Shown here in pieces: positions 32,515 through 43,400 of a DNA stretch of 64,000 nt. The position numbers and the translations under genes were made by a program. The notes under the pieces are model-generated. The model saw only the letters and a list, made by a program, of their open reading frames with translations. It ran no database searches and was not told the DNA's origin. Each line of letters starts with the position of its first letter. Position 1 is the stretch's first letter. Where the stretch lies: NCBI GenBank assembly GCA_033558025.1, contig JAUCEF010000017.1:1984001-2048000 (forward strand), given 5' to 3'. Source of the DNA: Phytophthora sp. 'mugwort'. Taxonomy: Eukaryota; Oomycota; Peronosporomycetes; Peronosporales; Peronosporaceae.

Positions 32515-33711
32515 CTGGCGTCGGGGATGTCGGAGCTTGGCTATAATTCGAGAATATGCGAATGATTTGGAATTTATAGAGTTAGATCAATAACTTCAGG
32601 GCTCCCTCCGACCCAATATGTCGGAGGTATGGCTGTGCGCTTTTACCAATCCGGGATCTATCTGGTTGGTCAAAATTGATCGAGTAGTTTATTTTGATTC
32701 GCTACAACAAGATCTAATGTCATGGCAGCCAATCTATTGGTCAATAATATCAATAGTAAGTTTGAGTATGGTCGGAGATGTGACAATATTCATACAGCCA
32801 CACAGACAAAGAAAACTGCCATACAGCAGTCGCAGACTCGACACGGCAAGACGGACACATAGACAACACCAGGTCAGTTTTGTTTCCTCTATTTAATACT
32901 TCGAAGTAATCACTATGTTTTGGGGGGTGTGGTTCATTACCGTTCCGGCTCAATTTAGGGGGTTGCCAGTCGGCACCTTGCTTCTCAAGCAAGTAACCTT
33001 CCTGCCGTTGGCTATAACCAAATGAACCACACATTTAACCCCTCTGTATGCTTGATGGAAACAACAATGGAGAACGCAGCCGGATCCATCAAGACCATCG
33101 AGCGATGGCTGGCCCTGGGCTTCGTATTGCTGTTCGGGACGCTGCTATGATCCAGCTCAGGTTTCCCAAACACCGTTCCATGCAGCGTGCTCGTGCGCGG
33201 TGCCTGCATTAGCCCAGGTCTCCGAGACCGTCTCGCCCCTGTTGCTGTTGCGACAACCTGCACTGACTTTCAGACCAGGTGCCGCCCTGACCAGACAAGT
33301 CGCATTTGTCACCTGCCAGGAGATCCACCGGAGCAACATAAACGCCGGGAAACCTGGTCTCTACTGGGTATGAGGCGTCCTCAGTGTAGCAAATCCTAGT
33401 AGTACCTTGTAGTAGCCTGCAGAGGCGCCGTAGCCAAGCAGACGTAGCTTGTAGTGCTGTGAATCTAACATCAATGTCTCCAGTGGAGACTCGCACCGTT
33501 GCCTGAATCTCATTTACACTGCTCGCGACGGCCTGTCACGGGTCGCCGGATTTCGGAACGGCTTCGCGGACCGCGCCGCAGGCCACGAAAAGACTTTCTG
33601 GCCCTAGTAAACGAAAGTATTAAGTTATATCTGGCAAGTCTCCGTCGTAGTGTCGGTTCTGGCTGGGTAATGAAGCTTCATACATGGAGCAATCAAGTTT
33701 CAATGGGCATG
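32515..33711. other. Crypton 5' flank and unassigned spacer
   Basis: The part up to about 32800 is the 5' flank of Crypton copy 2 (ATATGTCGGAGGTATGG, GTTTGAGTATGGTCGGAGA). The remaining 900 bases up to the 3' end of the coiled-coil/LRR gene show no supportable gene. Confidence 0.4.
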
Positions 33712-36700
33712 TTACCGCCTCAATCCTCGTATCGTATTGATGTGCGTCTTGCCAGCAGCAATGCGTTTGCTGCTACTGCCGATCGTGTTTCCGCTGACAC
33801 TTCGACCACAAGATGGCCGATAGTTTTGTGACGATGTCGACGTCTGTGGTCTACTGACTTGCGGACGTAAACGCGGGACGGAAGCGCGTCGAATAGCAGC
33901 TTCGACAGATTGAAATCGGGCATCTTGCTGCTGCTTAATCTGCTGACGCCGATTGACGGTGTCACTTGGAAGGGATCTTCTCCTCCCAGTGACTCCGTCA
34001 CTGTTTGGAACGGGTGCTCTCCTGGTGAAACTAGCGCCGGTACGGCCAGGAACGGACGCTCTTCTGCTAGAATTTTGAGGATAAATTTCGCTCTGTTGAC
34101 CTTCCTTGCGTTTTATACTGTTGTTAGTAGTCGATCGTAGCCGTGAAGACGCTGACGACGGTCGAAGATTGTATCTAAACCCGAGCAGATGGAGCTTTTC
34201 CGTCATGGCATCGACTGCTTCAGACGTGACGGTCTTTAGCTCGGCCTCCATCTCGGATACAAGCGGTAGAGTGACTCGGATCATTTCCGTGGCGTTTCCA
34301 CTCACATCAAACTCTGACTGAATGGCCAGACCTCGTAGAATAGTCGCATCTTTCAGCTCATGTTCATCCTCCTTCACTTGCTGTACACGCTGGTTCCTTA
34401 GTAGTCCTCCTCTGATCAGTTCAATTCCCCGACGAGTGATGCGTTTGTTACCGACTAGACTCACGACACGTACACTAGTCGGAGGGTTTGTCACGAACTC
34501 GGCCACGTGCTGCGCTCCAAGATCCGAGAGATTGTTTGAATCGAGAGTGATGTCTTGGAATCTCACGCTGCTAACCTTAATTTTCATTAGTAGCTGACCC
34601 ACGTCGTCATCTTCCAGGCCACTCGCAGCAAGACAGAGATGATCAGAAGTACCGTTCTTCTCGTTGCGACTGGGATGTGGTCTGGGAATGAGCATATCGC
34701 TGGACAAGGGCTGCGTCAGGAACGTCAGTTGACGGTGCTCGTCCTCCTGCTTCTCAGCGTACACATCGACGAGTTGCAGAAGGAACCGGCGAGCCTTGTA
34801 GGATTCTTTCGTTAATTTGTCGCTGTTGTCTTTGTTGTTATCACCACGATGAGCTTTTAATTGGGTTTGAAGGTCGGCTACCTCGCGCTGCAGCAGTTGA
34901 ATCGAAGCTTGCTGTCCTGCTGCCTCGGAAGCTGCTTGATGCGCCAGCTCGCGCAGTTTAGTTAGACACTCGGCGAGCTTCCCGATGACGAGCGTCTTGA
35001 ACTTGTTGCGTGCAGCGCCGCTTTGAATCACGTCAAGGAACGCATTGATCTTACTTCGGTTCAAGTACGAGGCGCCACTGACGTCGTTCGAGTCGGCGCA
35101 AAGCGTGACAAGTTGGACCCTTTGATCCTCGCTCTCGTTCCCTTTTAAGACGCTGCATGTGACTCGGAATGGAGAAAATTTCTTTGTCTTTTTCCATGTA
35201 GACTCGTGATCGCCTCGTAAAACCTGAGCGCCGGTTTGATCAGCGAGTAATTCAAGTGGATAAGGCGCTGCCAGCAAGTAATTGGCCCGCGCTAAGCGGA
35301 GATACATCGAGCTGTCCCCGTAGACTTCGTTGTTGATGTTGGTCGTGTTGAACCAGTCGAGACCAGCGTTTGGTGGGTCTTGCATCTGCTCCAGAGCGCT
35401 CTTAAGAATGTCGTTCGATTCGACGGCAGCAACAAGTTGGTCCTGCGTGGCGTCTAACCGGCGTAACAAAAACGGGAAGGCATGCATGAGGACGTCCAAG
35501 CTGCGGCCTTTTCGGTCACTTTAAACAGAATCGTTTAGGTTGGGCGAACCGAAGGAAAATCTAACAAACTTTCTGTGTACTCACCGAGCTTCTTCCGTAG
35601 TACGTAGCTTATCGGCCAAGGTTGTGATTCTCGTCGTCAGTTTGGCCACTCGAGAAGCCATGACATGACCACTTCGGGTTGGAAGCAGTGTTTTCGCAGC
35701 CCCAGGTCGCTTTTGTGAGCTTAGGAGCTCGTTACACGTCTGCATTAGTTCTGTGTTAGTTCGGTTCGTTTGCAGTAACTCCCCCTCCAAGTGGCGGATT
35801 CGGCGGTGAAGCTAGATCGAAAACAATGCAGCATTGGTTAAGTACGCCTCGTAGGTGGTCAATACAACGCTCATACCGATTCTTGACCGCCGTGCTGATT
35901 ACCCTTTAGATTTGCCTCGAGTTTGGCTCCCATTGTCCTCATAGCGGCGTTTGCTTGAATAATTTGGTCGTGTGCGTTGTACAGCTCCTGCTCCAATTCC
36001 TCCTGGCGATTGAGAGCACGTTGAGCTTCTTGCTGAGCTGCGGCTGCAATCTGTCGGCTTTGCTTGAGCTTCTGCGTCTTGTGCTCACACTTTTGCTCTA
36101 GCTCCCGACACGTGCGCGTCCATTGCTGAATCTTGCTCTCATACTCCGTGACAACCTGCGTGTGCGTGTCAGAGGTGGCCAGTTTGTCTTGCACGACATG
36201 TAGTTGAGTTTGCAGCTTCTCAATCGTGGTCTGAGCTGCCTCGTAGCTTGCAGTCAATGTCTTCTGCGAGCTGCACAGCTCCGTGTGCTTCGTTTCCACG
36301 CTGTCGAGTACCTGATTAAGGAGTGTGACTTGCTCTGTCAGTTTATGATGCTCACCTTGTAGCTCTGCATGCTCTCGACGAAGGCCCTCGTGACTCTGAA
36401 GCTCTTTGGCCAGTAACTGGGACATCTAAAACTCCAACAGAGCGGTTGCTTTTGTTAAAATCTTGCTATCCTTTTAATGATTTTTTGTCTTCAAACCTTT
36501 TGATTCTTCATGACGAGTTCCGCGATGCGAAGTTCCTTCTCCTTGCGCTCGGCGAGGTGGTAGCCGTTGCCGATTTCTTGGTCTAGACGTCGGAAAGAAG
36601 CTTCCAACTCGAGTTTTTCGTCATGGCCGTGCTCAACTTCTCGCTGCCATTGTGTAATTTCAAGCTGGAGTCTTGCATTTTCTAGCTAACGAGGGTCACA

Positions 36701-37023
36701 GAGACAACCGTCAGTAACCAGGTTGACAGCCACGTATCAGGTAAACTTCACCTTTAACTGTCGATTCGACTCCTCTTCTTCCTCTGCATTATTAGTACTG
36801 CGACCACCGCCACGAATGCTACTAGCTCTGCATTGATTTACAGTCTTTGGCACGATGTGAGGCTTTCGTGGGGACCTTCGTGAGACTTCCCTATATTCAT
36901 CATTATTCAAAAATTGAGAGAAGTGGCTTGAGACTTTCCAGGTATTTCAGCCAAACCTCGGGACTGTGACGGCAGGCTCTCCCTCAACAAGGAGGTGCTT
37001 GTCTCGGTGCCACTGCGAGTCAT
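33712..37023 (-). CDS. Coiled-coil protein with leucine-rich repeat segment
   Basis: Reconstructed exons on the complement: 33712..35518, 35585..35811, 35877..about 36425, 36497..36685, and about 36760..37023, which is probably split by a short intron near 36890-36935. All later joins keep frame (for example QES to LHRRIRHLEG and EEAR to DRKGRSLDV). The N-terminal 80 residues are Ser/Arg-rich. A long coiled coil follows (Gln/Glu-rich, ELQSHEGLRREHAELQGEH and on), then a helical region, a second short coiled coil and one or two LRR-like repeats (ITLDSNNLSDLGAQHVAEFV, VVSLVGNKRITRRGIELI). The tail is basic, Ser/Arg/Pro-rich and likely disordered. I do not recognise the family; a cytoskeletal or centrosome/flagellum scaffold is a guess only. 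Confidence 0.8.
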
Positions 37024-37222
37024 GCTTAAGCAGGACTTCTTCCTCGAGGAGATTTAAGCTGGAAACGAGATTGTTCTGGTTATTCCAAGGGTATTCTGCT
37101 GTTTCCATGGCTTTCGAGCTGCTCTCTTTGGCTGATTGAGCGAAAGGAAAAGTTGATTCGAGCTAGAGGACGCACTATTTGCAGCATTAAGAAACGGATT
37201 GCCGATCTTACTCTGCATCGAC
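37024..37222. promoter_or_regulatory. Divergent promoter region of coiled-coil and MORN genes
   Basis: 199 bases lie between the two start codons. No CCAAT box is visible, unlike other divergent spacers in this window. The shared spacer suggests possible co-expression of the two genes. Confidence 0.4.
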
Positions 37223-38317
37223 ATGTACAAGTCGGTGCTGGACCCTTCAGGAGCGCTAGAATTCGCCTTCGAGCCATTGCGAGCTCTTCATGCTCGCGAG
37301 GATTCACGGTTGCATTGGCCCGAATATCCATACAAACAAGTGACGATCGAGCGCGTGCGCACTAAAGCTCGTCGGTCTTGTAGCGATGGCAACGAATTAT
37401 CCGACGAGGCGGCAGCGGGGGCCTTGTTGATGGCCTATGGCCAAGAAGCTGGAGCAATAATTTGCATTGAACAGCATGATCAAGACGCCAGAGACGGTGA
37501 ACACACGTCCGCGACCGGGTGGGAAGTACTGGAACGTCGGTTCGTTGAGGAACGCTCAGCCTTTCGACAGGCAAAGCGGGAATTCCTCCGAGCAGAAAAG
37601 GCCAACGTGATGAGCATCCTAGAAGCTCAAGCAGCTCGTGAGAGACACGAGCGGGAACAAGACGAGCTTGCTGCATGGAGAGCACGAAAAATTGTCAAAC
37701 GATATCAAGACGGCAGCAAATATGACGGAGATGGCGTCACGGAGAATGGCGTGACGATCCCGCACGGAAATGGGACGCTGTGGGTGCCGGAAGAACGATA
37801 TACCACCACTGTTGGGCGAGCTGCTGACGTTAAACGAGTGGTCCGGTACATTGGCGAGTGGCGAGACGGCTTCAGACATGGCAAGGGCACGTACTATTGG
37901 GCGTCAGGCGACTCGTGGACGGGACAGTTCATCCGGGACGAGACGTACGGCAAAGGTATCTACACTGGCAGTGAACGAGAGCTAGATAGCAGAGAGACTG
38001 GACGGGATGGAGGATGTGAACGTATTCGCTACTTTGATGCTAGTCAACACGTGTGCTGGGGCGACGAGTTGGTGCGTGGATGCCGCGTTCGGCTTTTCGG
38101 TAATCGGCACTTTGGTGACCCGCTCGTGTCGGCCGTGAAACGATTCAATGTGGATCTGGAGGAGGAAACGGAGGCCGTAGTCGTTCGCTATGACCCCAAC
38201 ACAGATCGCCATCTTCTTCGCAAAGGCGAGTCCGAGGAAACCCGCTGGCTGTCACTTTCCAACACGAATTTCCGACTGGTGGCTGCCCGTCCACTTGAAC
38301 GTTTACTGGAGGAATGA
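37223..38317 (+). CDS. MORN-repeat protein
   Basis: 364 residues from the ATG at 37223; the frame is open further upstream, but without an ATG. The N-terminal half has a short hydrophobic start, then a charged helix (ERRFVEERSAFRQAKREFLRAEK), probably a coiled coil. Residues about 160-270 hold MORN repeats: YDGDGVTENGVTIPHGNGTL, YIGEWRDGFRHGKGTYYWAS and WTGQFIRDETYGKGIYTG. The C-terminal 100 residues include a possible SH3-like or Tudor-like strand pattern (VVRYDPNTDRHLL, TRWLSLSNTNFRL). MORN repeats bind lipids or scaffold proteins, often in cilia or at membranes. It is divergent from the coiled-coil/LRR gene. Confidence 0.82.
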   Translation: MYKSVLDPSGALEFAFEPLRALHAREDSRLHWPEYPYKQVTIERVRTKARRSCSDGNELSDEAAAGALLMAYGQEAGAIICIEQHDQDARDGEHTSATGWEVLERRFVEERSAFRQAKREFLRAEKANVMSILEAQAARERHEREQDELAAWRARKIVKRYQDGSKYDGDGVTENGVTIPHGNGTLWVPEERYTTTVGRAADVKRVVRYIGEWRDGFRHGKGTYYWASGDSWTGQFIRDETYGKGIYTGSERELDSRETGRDGGCERIRYFDASQHVCWGDELVRGCRVRLFGNRHFGDPLVSAVKRFNVDLEEETEAVVVRYDPNTDRHLLRKGESEETRWLSLSNTNFRLVAARPLERLLEE

Positions 38318-38562
38318 ACATATCGATGACAGACTGGGAAAGACTCGGTTCAATGAGGTGGACACTCTTGTCTACATGTAGGACAACAGGGTGTGGTATA
38401 GTGGGACACCTTGTCCGGATACGCCCCCAAGTCGTTTTTATCCGTCGTCGATACCCATTAAGTAGGAATATACGGTATACAAACTGCCATAAAAAAGACT
38501 GACTGATTCCAGAAGGCAGAAAGGAAGCCAGCATACAATCGGTCTTCTGATTCCAGGCGCAC

Positions 38563-40028
38563 ATGGAGGTCTCGGCGCAGGACCTGGTGCGGCCGCAGCC
38601 CCGTCGCTCGTCCCTGTCTGTGCGCCACCGCAGCTCCAGCAGCAGCAGTAGCCTCAGCGTATCGGCCTGCAGCACCAGCAGCATCGTCAGCAGTTACCCG
38701 GCGCCCAACGCGACGTCTCGCCCGCGTCCTAGTTGGCACTTGGGTTCAGAGCAGTCCTACGAGGACTACGAGGTTGGGATTATCCTAGCAATATATATAT
38801 GATCTAGGCTTGCATATTCTGCAATTTGAAGACGAAAGGCCGTCTGATTGCCCTCTTATGTTGACTACCAGGTGGTGTTTACGGAGGACAAGCTGGGGCT
38901 GACACTCAAGAGCCAGGAGCAGGTGGACCCGTCAGGTTACAGGATCCCGGTCATTATCGTCAAGTCCACCATCTTCAGCGTCGGACAAGTCTCGCATCAG
39001 ATCCGAGTGCGTGTGACGTCCCCATTTATCTTCAGGTTGCGAAGCTGCTAATGTTCGCCGTCCTTTGTGGACTTCTCTGTAGGAAGGCGACGTGCTCCAG
39101 TCGGTGAACGGAGAGAGCATCGCGAACTTGGAGTTCCAGGACGTGCTTCGTATTTTCAAGATAGCGCCGAGACCGATCCGACTGCGGTTCCGGACTAGAT
39201 ACACACTGCGAGGAGCTCGACGGGCATGGCCGGCGTCTGGGGATGAGCAGGAAGCCTCAGCGTCCAGACGGTCGAGCACGAACAGTATTGATAGCGAGCT
39301 GCGTGCGATCACGGCGGGGTCTTTCTTGTTTCCCGAACGTCCAGGACTCGAGGAGGATCGAGACGACTCGGACAGCCAGGGCGCTGTCATGTCGGAAAGC
39401 TTTGGAGACGCTGATAGTGCACGATCGACTGAAAACAGCTCGGTGATTACAGAATTTACGGACACAGAATCGACGTCTAGTCGGCAGTCATCGCGGCTAG
39501 CAGCGTTCTTACGTAAACCTTTTCGTCGTGGTGACGGTTTTGACGGAGGCGGATTGGAACTTCGCATGGGTATTGTGCCGGCGTCGCCACGTACAGAGAT
39601 TTCGCTCGAGTCCCCATCAAAGGTACGATGCCTTCCTGATGCAATTATTGTAGGTGCCAGTCGTGAAAGAAAGAGAAAGATCAACTCACTAACGTACTCC
39701 TTCGTTGATCCAGGCTGCGATTCACGTGCGCTGGCGGGTGCATTCCAACGCGATATCGTACCATCTGCAGTTCTCTCGCGACTGGACTATGAAAGTTTGG
39801 AAGAACTGGTCCGGGAGGCCTCGACGATCAAGCGAGAGTGAACGCGATCTCATCACGACGATCTTCGGCCTCGACTACTCGAAGAGCTACGTGGTGCGCG
39901 TCCGCTACGAGTTCAGTGGCGGCCATGGCCCGGGGGAATGGAGCTCGCCAAGCGCACCGATTACAACCATCAGCCACGTCGACGCCATTCACTATCGGAT
40001 CGTGCAGCCCAGAGCACAGCGAGGATGA
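38563..40028 (+). CDS. PDZ and fibronectin type III domain protein
   Basis: Four exons (38563..38772, 38872..39006, 39083..39622, 39714..40028) total 1,200 bases and 399 residues, all joins in phase 0. The N-terminus is Ser-rich (a run of consecutive serines). A PDZ domain spans about residues 70-150: KLGLTLKSQEQ as the carboxylate-binding-loop strand, IPVIIVKSTIFS, then EGDVLQSVNGESIANLEFQDV and IRLRFR across the exon join. A Ser/Glu-rich linker of about 140 residues follows. A fibronectin type III fold ends the protein: HVRWRVHSNAISYHLQFS, YVVRVRYEFSGGHGPGEWSS and the closing strand near ITTIS. Such a layout suggests a cytosolic adaptor; ligands are unknown. Confidence 0.85.
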
Positions 40029-40354
40029 CTGACGGATTCGACCACCGTAAGCTGATACCGTCACGAAAGTCTCCGACCTCGTGACACTTTTTTTTCAGGA
40101 TTCAGCCGTCCTGCTGGCGAGATACTGATATATATATTATCCTACTGAAAGCCTAGAACATGCTCGCTGCCGCATTGTACGACACCATGCGCCACGTCAT
40201 GGCAACTTTCAAGTAAAAGCATATTTGTGGTGCTTGGGGGCGGCGCTATGTGTGACATGCTATAAAGTACTTTGAAGTACATGTTTACCTACGAGATCGG
40301 ATTTGCCAGGGTTTTGGACACATTCCGTCTCGTCTGCCGTAATTATCTGCTCCC

Positions 40355-40395
40355 ATTGGTCCGTTCCCACCCGTTACTCCTTCTTTTCATCCAAT
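40355..40395. promoter_or_regulatory. Paired CCAAT boxes upstream of the VPS13-like gene
   Basis: ATTGG at 40355-40359 and CCAAT at 40391-40395, 85-125 bases before the start codon at 40480 and in opposite orientations. Confidence 0.4.
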
Positions 40396-40479
40396 GGCAT
40401 TGTTTTACTAAGCGAAAAGCCAGCTCCATTACGAGCAGGCCATTTCGGCTTCCGCGCTCGCTCTTATTTATTCGGCACG

Positions 40480-43400
40480 ATGCTGGAGGGCGCGCTCAAG
40501 TCGTGGATCGTGTACTTCCTGGGCCAGTACGTGGAGAGCCACACGGTGAATGTGTCGGCCAAGCTCTGGCAGTCGTCGGAGCGGCTGAAGCTCGAGAATT
40601 TGACGCTCAAGGCCAGCGTCGTGCCCAGTTGGTTGCCCTTTCGGCTCAAGACGGGTTTCATTGGGTTATTCGAGGCGGACCTGCCCATTTCCGCCATCTT
40701 TGGCAGTGCCTCGGCCAAGATCAAGTTTCAGGACGTCCTGTTAGTCCTGGAACCGCTGACACATGATGAGGCAGAGCTGCAGGACGAAATCTCAGCTCTT
40801 GTGGACCAGAAGATGAACAGACTCGAGCAGGACTTGAAGGATCGATGGAACGGCCCCCAAGTGCCCGAGTACACTGTGCCACATGAGAGTGAAGGGTACT
40901 TTGGGACTGACGGCTGGATAGGACGCACCATGACCAAGCTTATTGACAACCTGCAGGTCGATATCCGGAACTTACATATCCGAGTGGAAGGAGTGTGGTT
41001 CCCTACAGGACCCATGCGGAGCCCCCCGACATCGATGAACAACAAGAAGGAGAAGATTAGGACGGACGGAGTGAAATTTGCTGCAGGCTTTACACTGGGG
41101 GCTCTCTCGGCCGTCACGACGCCCAGTAATTGGCGAGTTGGGGGCTTTGACGACCAGAAGGACGCGGCGCAACAGGAGAAGAACCATCTGGTCTTCAAGT
41201 TGATTAACGCTATTGACCTATCAGCGTATGTGGACCCAACTACGCTCCATTTTATCCACTCAAGAGTCCACCCAAAGGTGCTGCAGTCGACCCTGTCGAG
41301 GTTGAAGGAGATGGGGTCGAGATCAGCCAAGGCGGACTGGTGGACTACAGAGGAAAGTGCACATGCTCACAGATTCTTGGTGGCGCCAATTAACGTAGCG
41401 TTGAAACTGACGATGAACACTGCGGCACAACACGCACAGACGGACGACCCGCGGTACGGCGCGGTGTTTCACTTGTCCAGGATATGGATGACGCTGGATG
41501 AGGAGCAGTTGTCGGTGCTGAATTTGATTTTTGACTCGTTCTCGGGACATGAAAAATGGCGAGTCATGGTAGCAGAACAGGTGAAGGCATCGGAGCGACA
41601 CATAGTGAGTGACGAGATTAAAATGGCTGAACTGGCGGAGAATTATTTATTGCTTTGGAAACTGGTGATGGCGATGAAAAGCGAAGGCATTGAAGCTTTG
41701 AGGAAGAGCGAGACATGGCATAACGCCACGAGGATAGAACAACAGCTTCCGTATGAAGTCGTGGTATCGATACGAAATCGACTTGGACTAGATGGTGTTG
41801 CAGGTGCAGGAAAGGTTATACCGTACCTCAGTGCATTGTATGGAATTGGTGACGCCATGGGCATCCCGCTTCCAGAGATCAGCGTGCCGTTTCCCGATGG
41901 TCCAACGGGGCTCCTATTTGATATCCTGCCTTCAGGTGATGTGGCAATCAAGCGGTGCGCTGAGAAGAGTCCTGCTGCGGTGAAAGACAGCGTGCGACGA
42001 GGACTGTTGTTGATTAAAGTGGATGACCAACCGCTGGGGTCAGTGCTCAAATTTAAGTCTGGTTTGGATGTCGAGCTGGCGATTGACGCCATACCAGGAA
42101 CGAAGGTATTAACATTTCGTCACCCTTCCGTGACGCCTCTCGAGGTTACTCCTTCCCGTGCAGTAGCCCAAGTCTCGTTTGCCTCGGATCAGCTGAAGTT
42201 TTGTCTTGTTCGAGCTTTCCAGAAGCAAGTCGTTGCGGAAGTGATGCTGGACCATCCTGCGGTATCGATGAATGGGTTTGGGCCGAGTTTGTTCTCGTAC
42301 CATTTTTACGAAGTCACAGTTGAGGATTTCTACGTGCAAAGCATGTCGCGAGACGAGGCTGGAGAATATCACTGCATTGCTTCTAGTCTATCTAAACCGA
42401 TGGATAACTTTTCTGCTGAAAATGGTCAGACCCCAGCCCTTCGATTCAGGATAAATTATCTCTATGAGGCACATCCGGACGCCCGTCCCGGCAAGATTAA
42501 CACCTATGGATCGAAGATTTCGTTGGCGATTGGTAACTCTATCGCAGTTTTCGACGAGGCAAAGATGACTGTACTACTTGGTGAATGGCATGACTGGCTT
42601 AACGCAATCTCAAGCAATTACGCCAAGGGGATGCCCTCATCCAGCGTCTCTCGGATGGATGTCGATTTAGCAGCAATGGCGCCGTCAATGAACTCTCAGC
42701 TAGTTTCATCGTATGCATCAACCAGCCCCTCCAATACTGTTCTCGGAGATGAGAACTTTTTACAGTCCGAAATTTGCAGCTGCTCGTATGAAGTCAAGGT
42801 CGACCTTTTACGCCTGTTTGTCAGTGCCCCTGAAGCGCCCGCGGCACCTATGGAGATTTCCAACGAGCCTTCGTATCGAGCATTGCTGAAGCAACTTGTT
42901 GGCGATGAACCTAGCGGGCCACCAGCTATTACGGACTGGGCGCGAGCTGCGCATGCAATCGTGGTAATGCAGCGTTTTATTCGAGGAGCTATCGTACGAA
43001 AGCGTAAAATGGTGAGGCTGGCGCTCGCGAGGAACCGCTGGGTATATTACCAAGATAGCGAGATGATGGGATGGCTGTATACCAGAGACGATTCCCTCGC
43101 ATTTCGACGATGGCGTCGTTCGTGGTGTCATCTTGACGAGGACGGCAATTTCTCCATGCATACTAACGGCTCGGGCGCAGATGTACTTGATGTGTTCAGT
43201 CTGTTGGGTTGCAAGGTTACCATGCTACCGTATTCTTCTGGAGGACCATGGGCCTCTCAGAAGGACAAATTGTGTCAAGTTCTTGAAATTACGACTCGGG
43301 TTGGTATTCTTCGGAAAGTGCTAAGCTCTGATAATTTGGTGGAGTTAAAGAAGTGGAAGCAGAGCATCGAAATTAGTGCTAGAAATGCGGCAAAGAGATC

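Noticed and set aside
38932..39684. 250-residue minus-strand open frame
   Set aside because: Opposite the PDZ-FN3 gene, which has consistent splice sites and recognisable domains.
40303..40479. N-terminal extension of the VPS13-like frame
   Set aside because: The upstream part begins with a non-ATG codon; the family start (chorein domain) begins exactly at the ATG at 40480.
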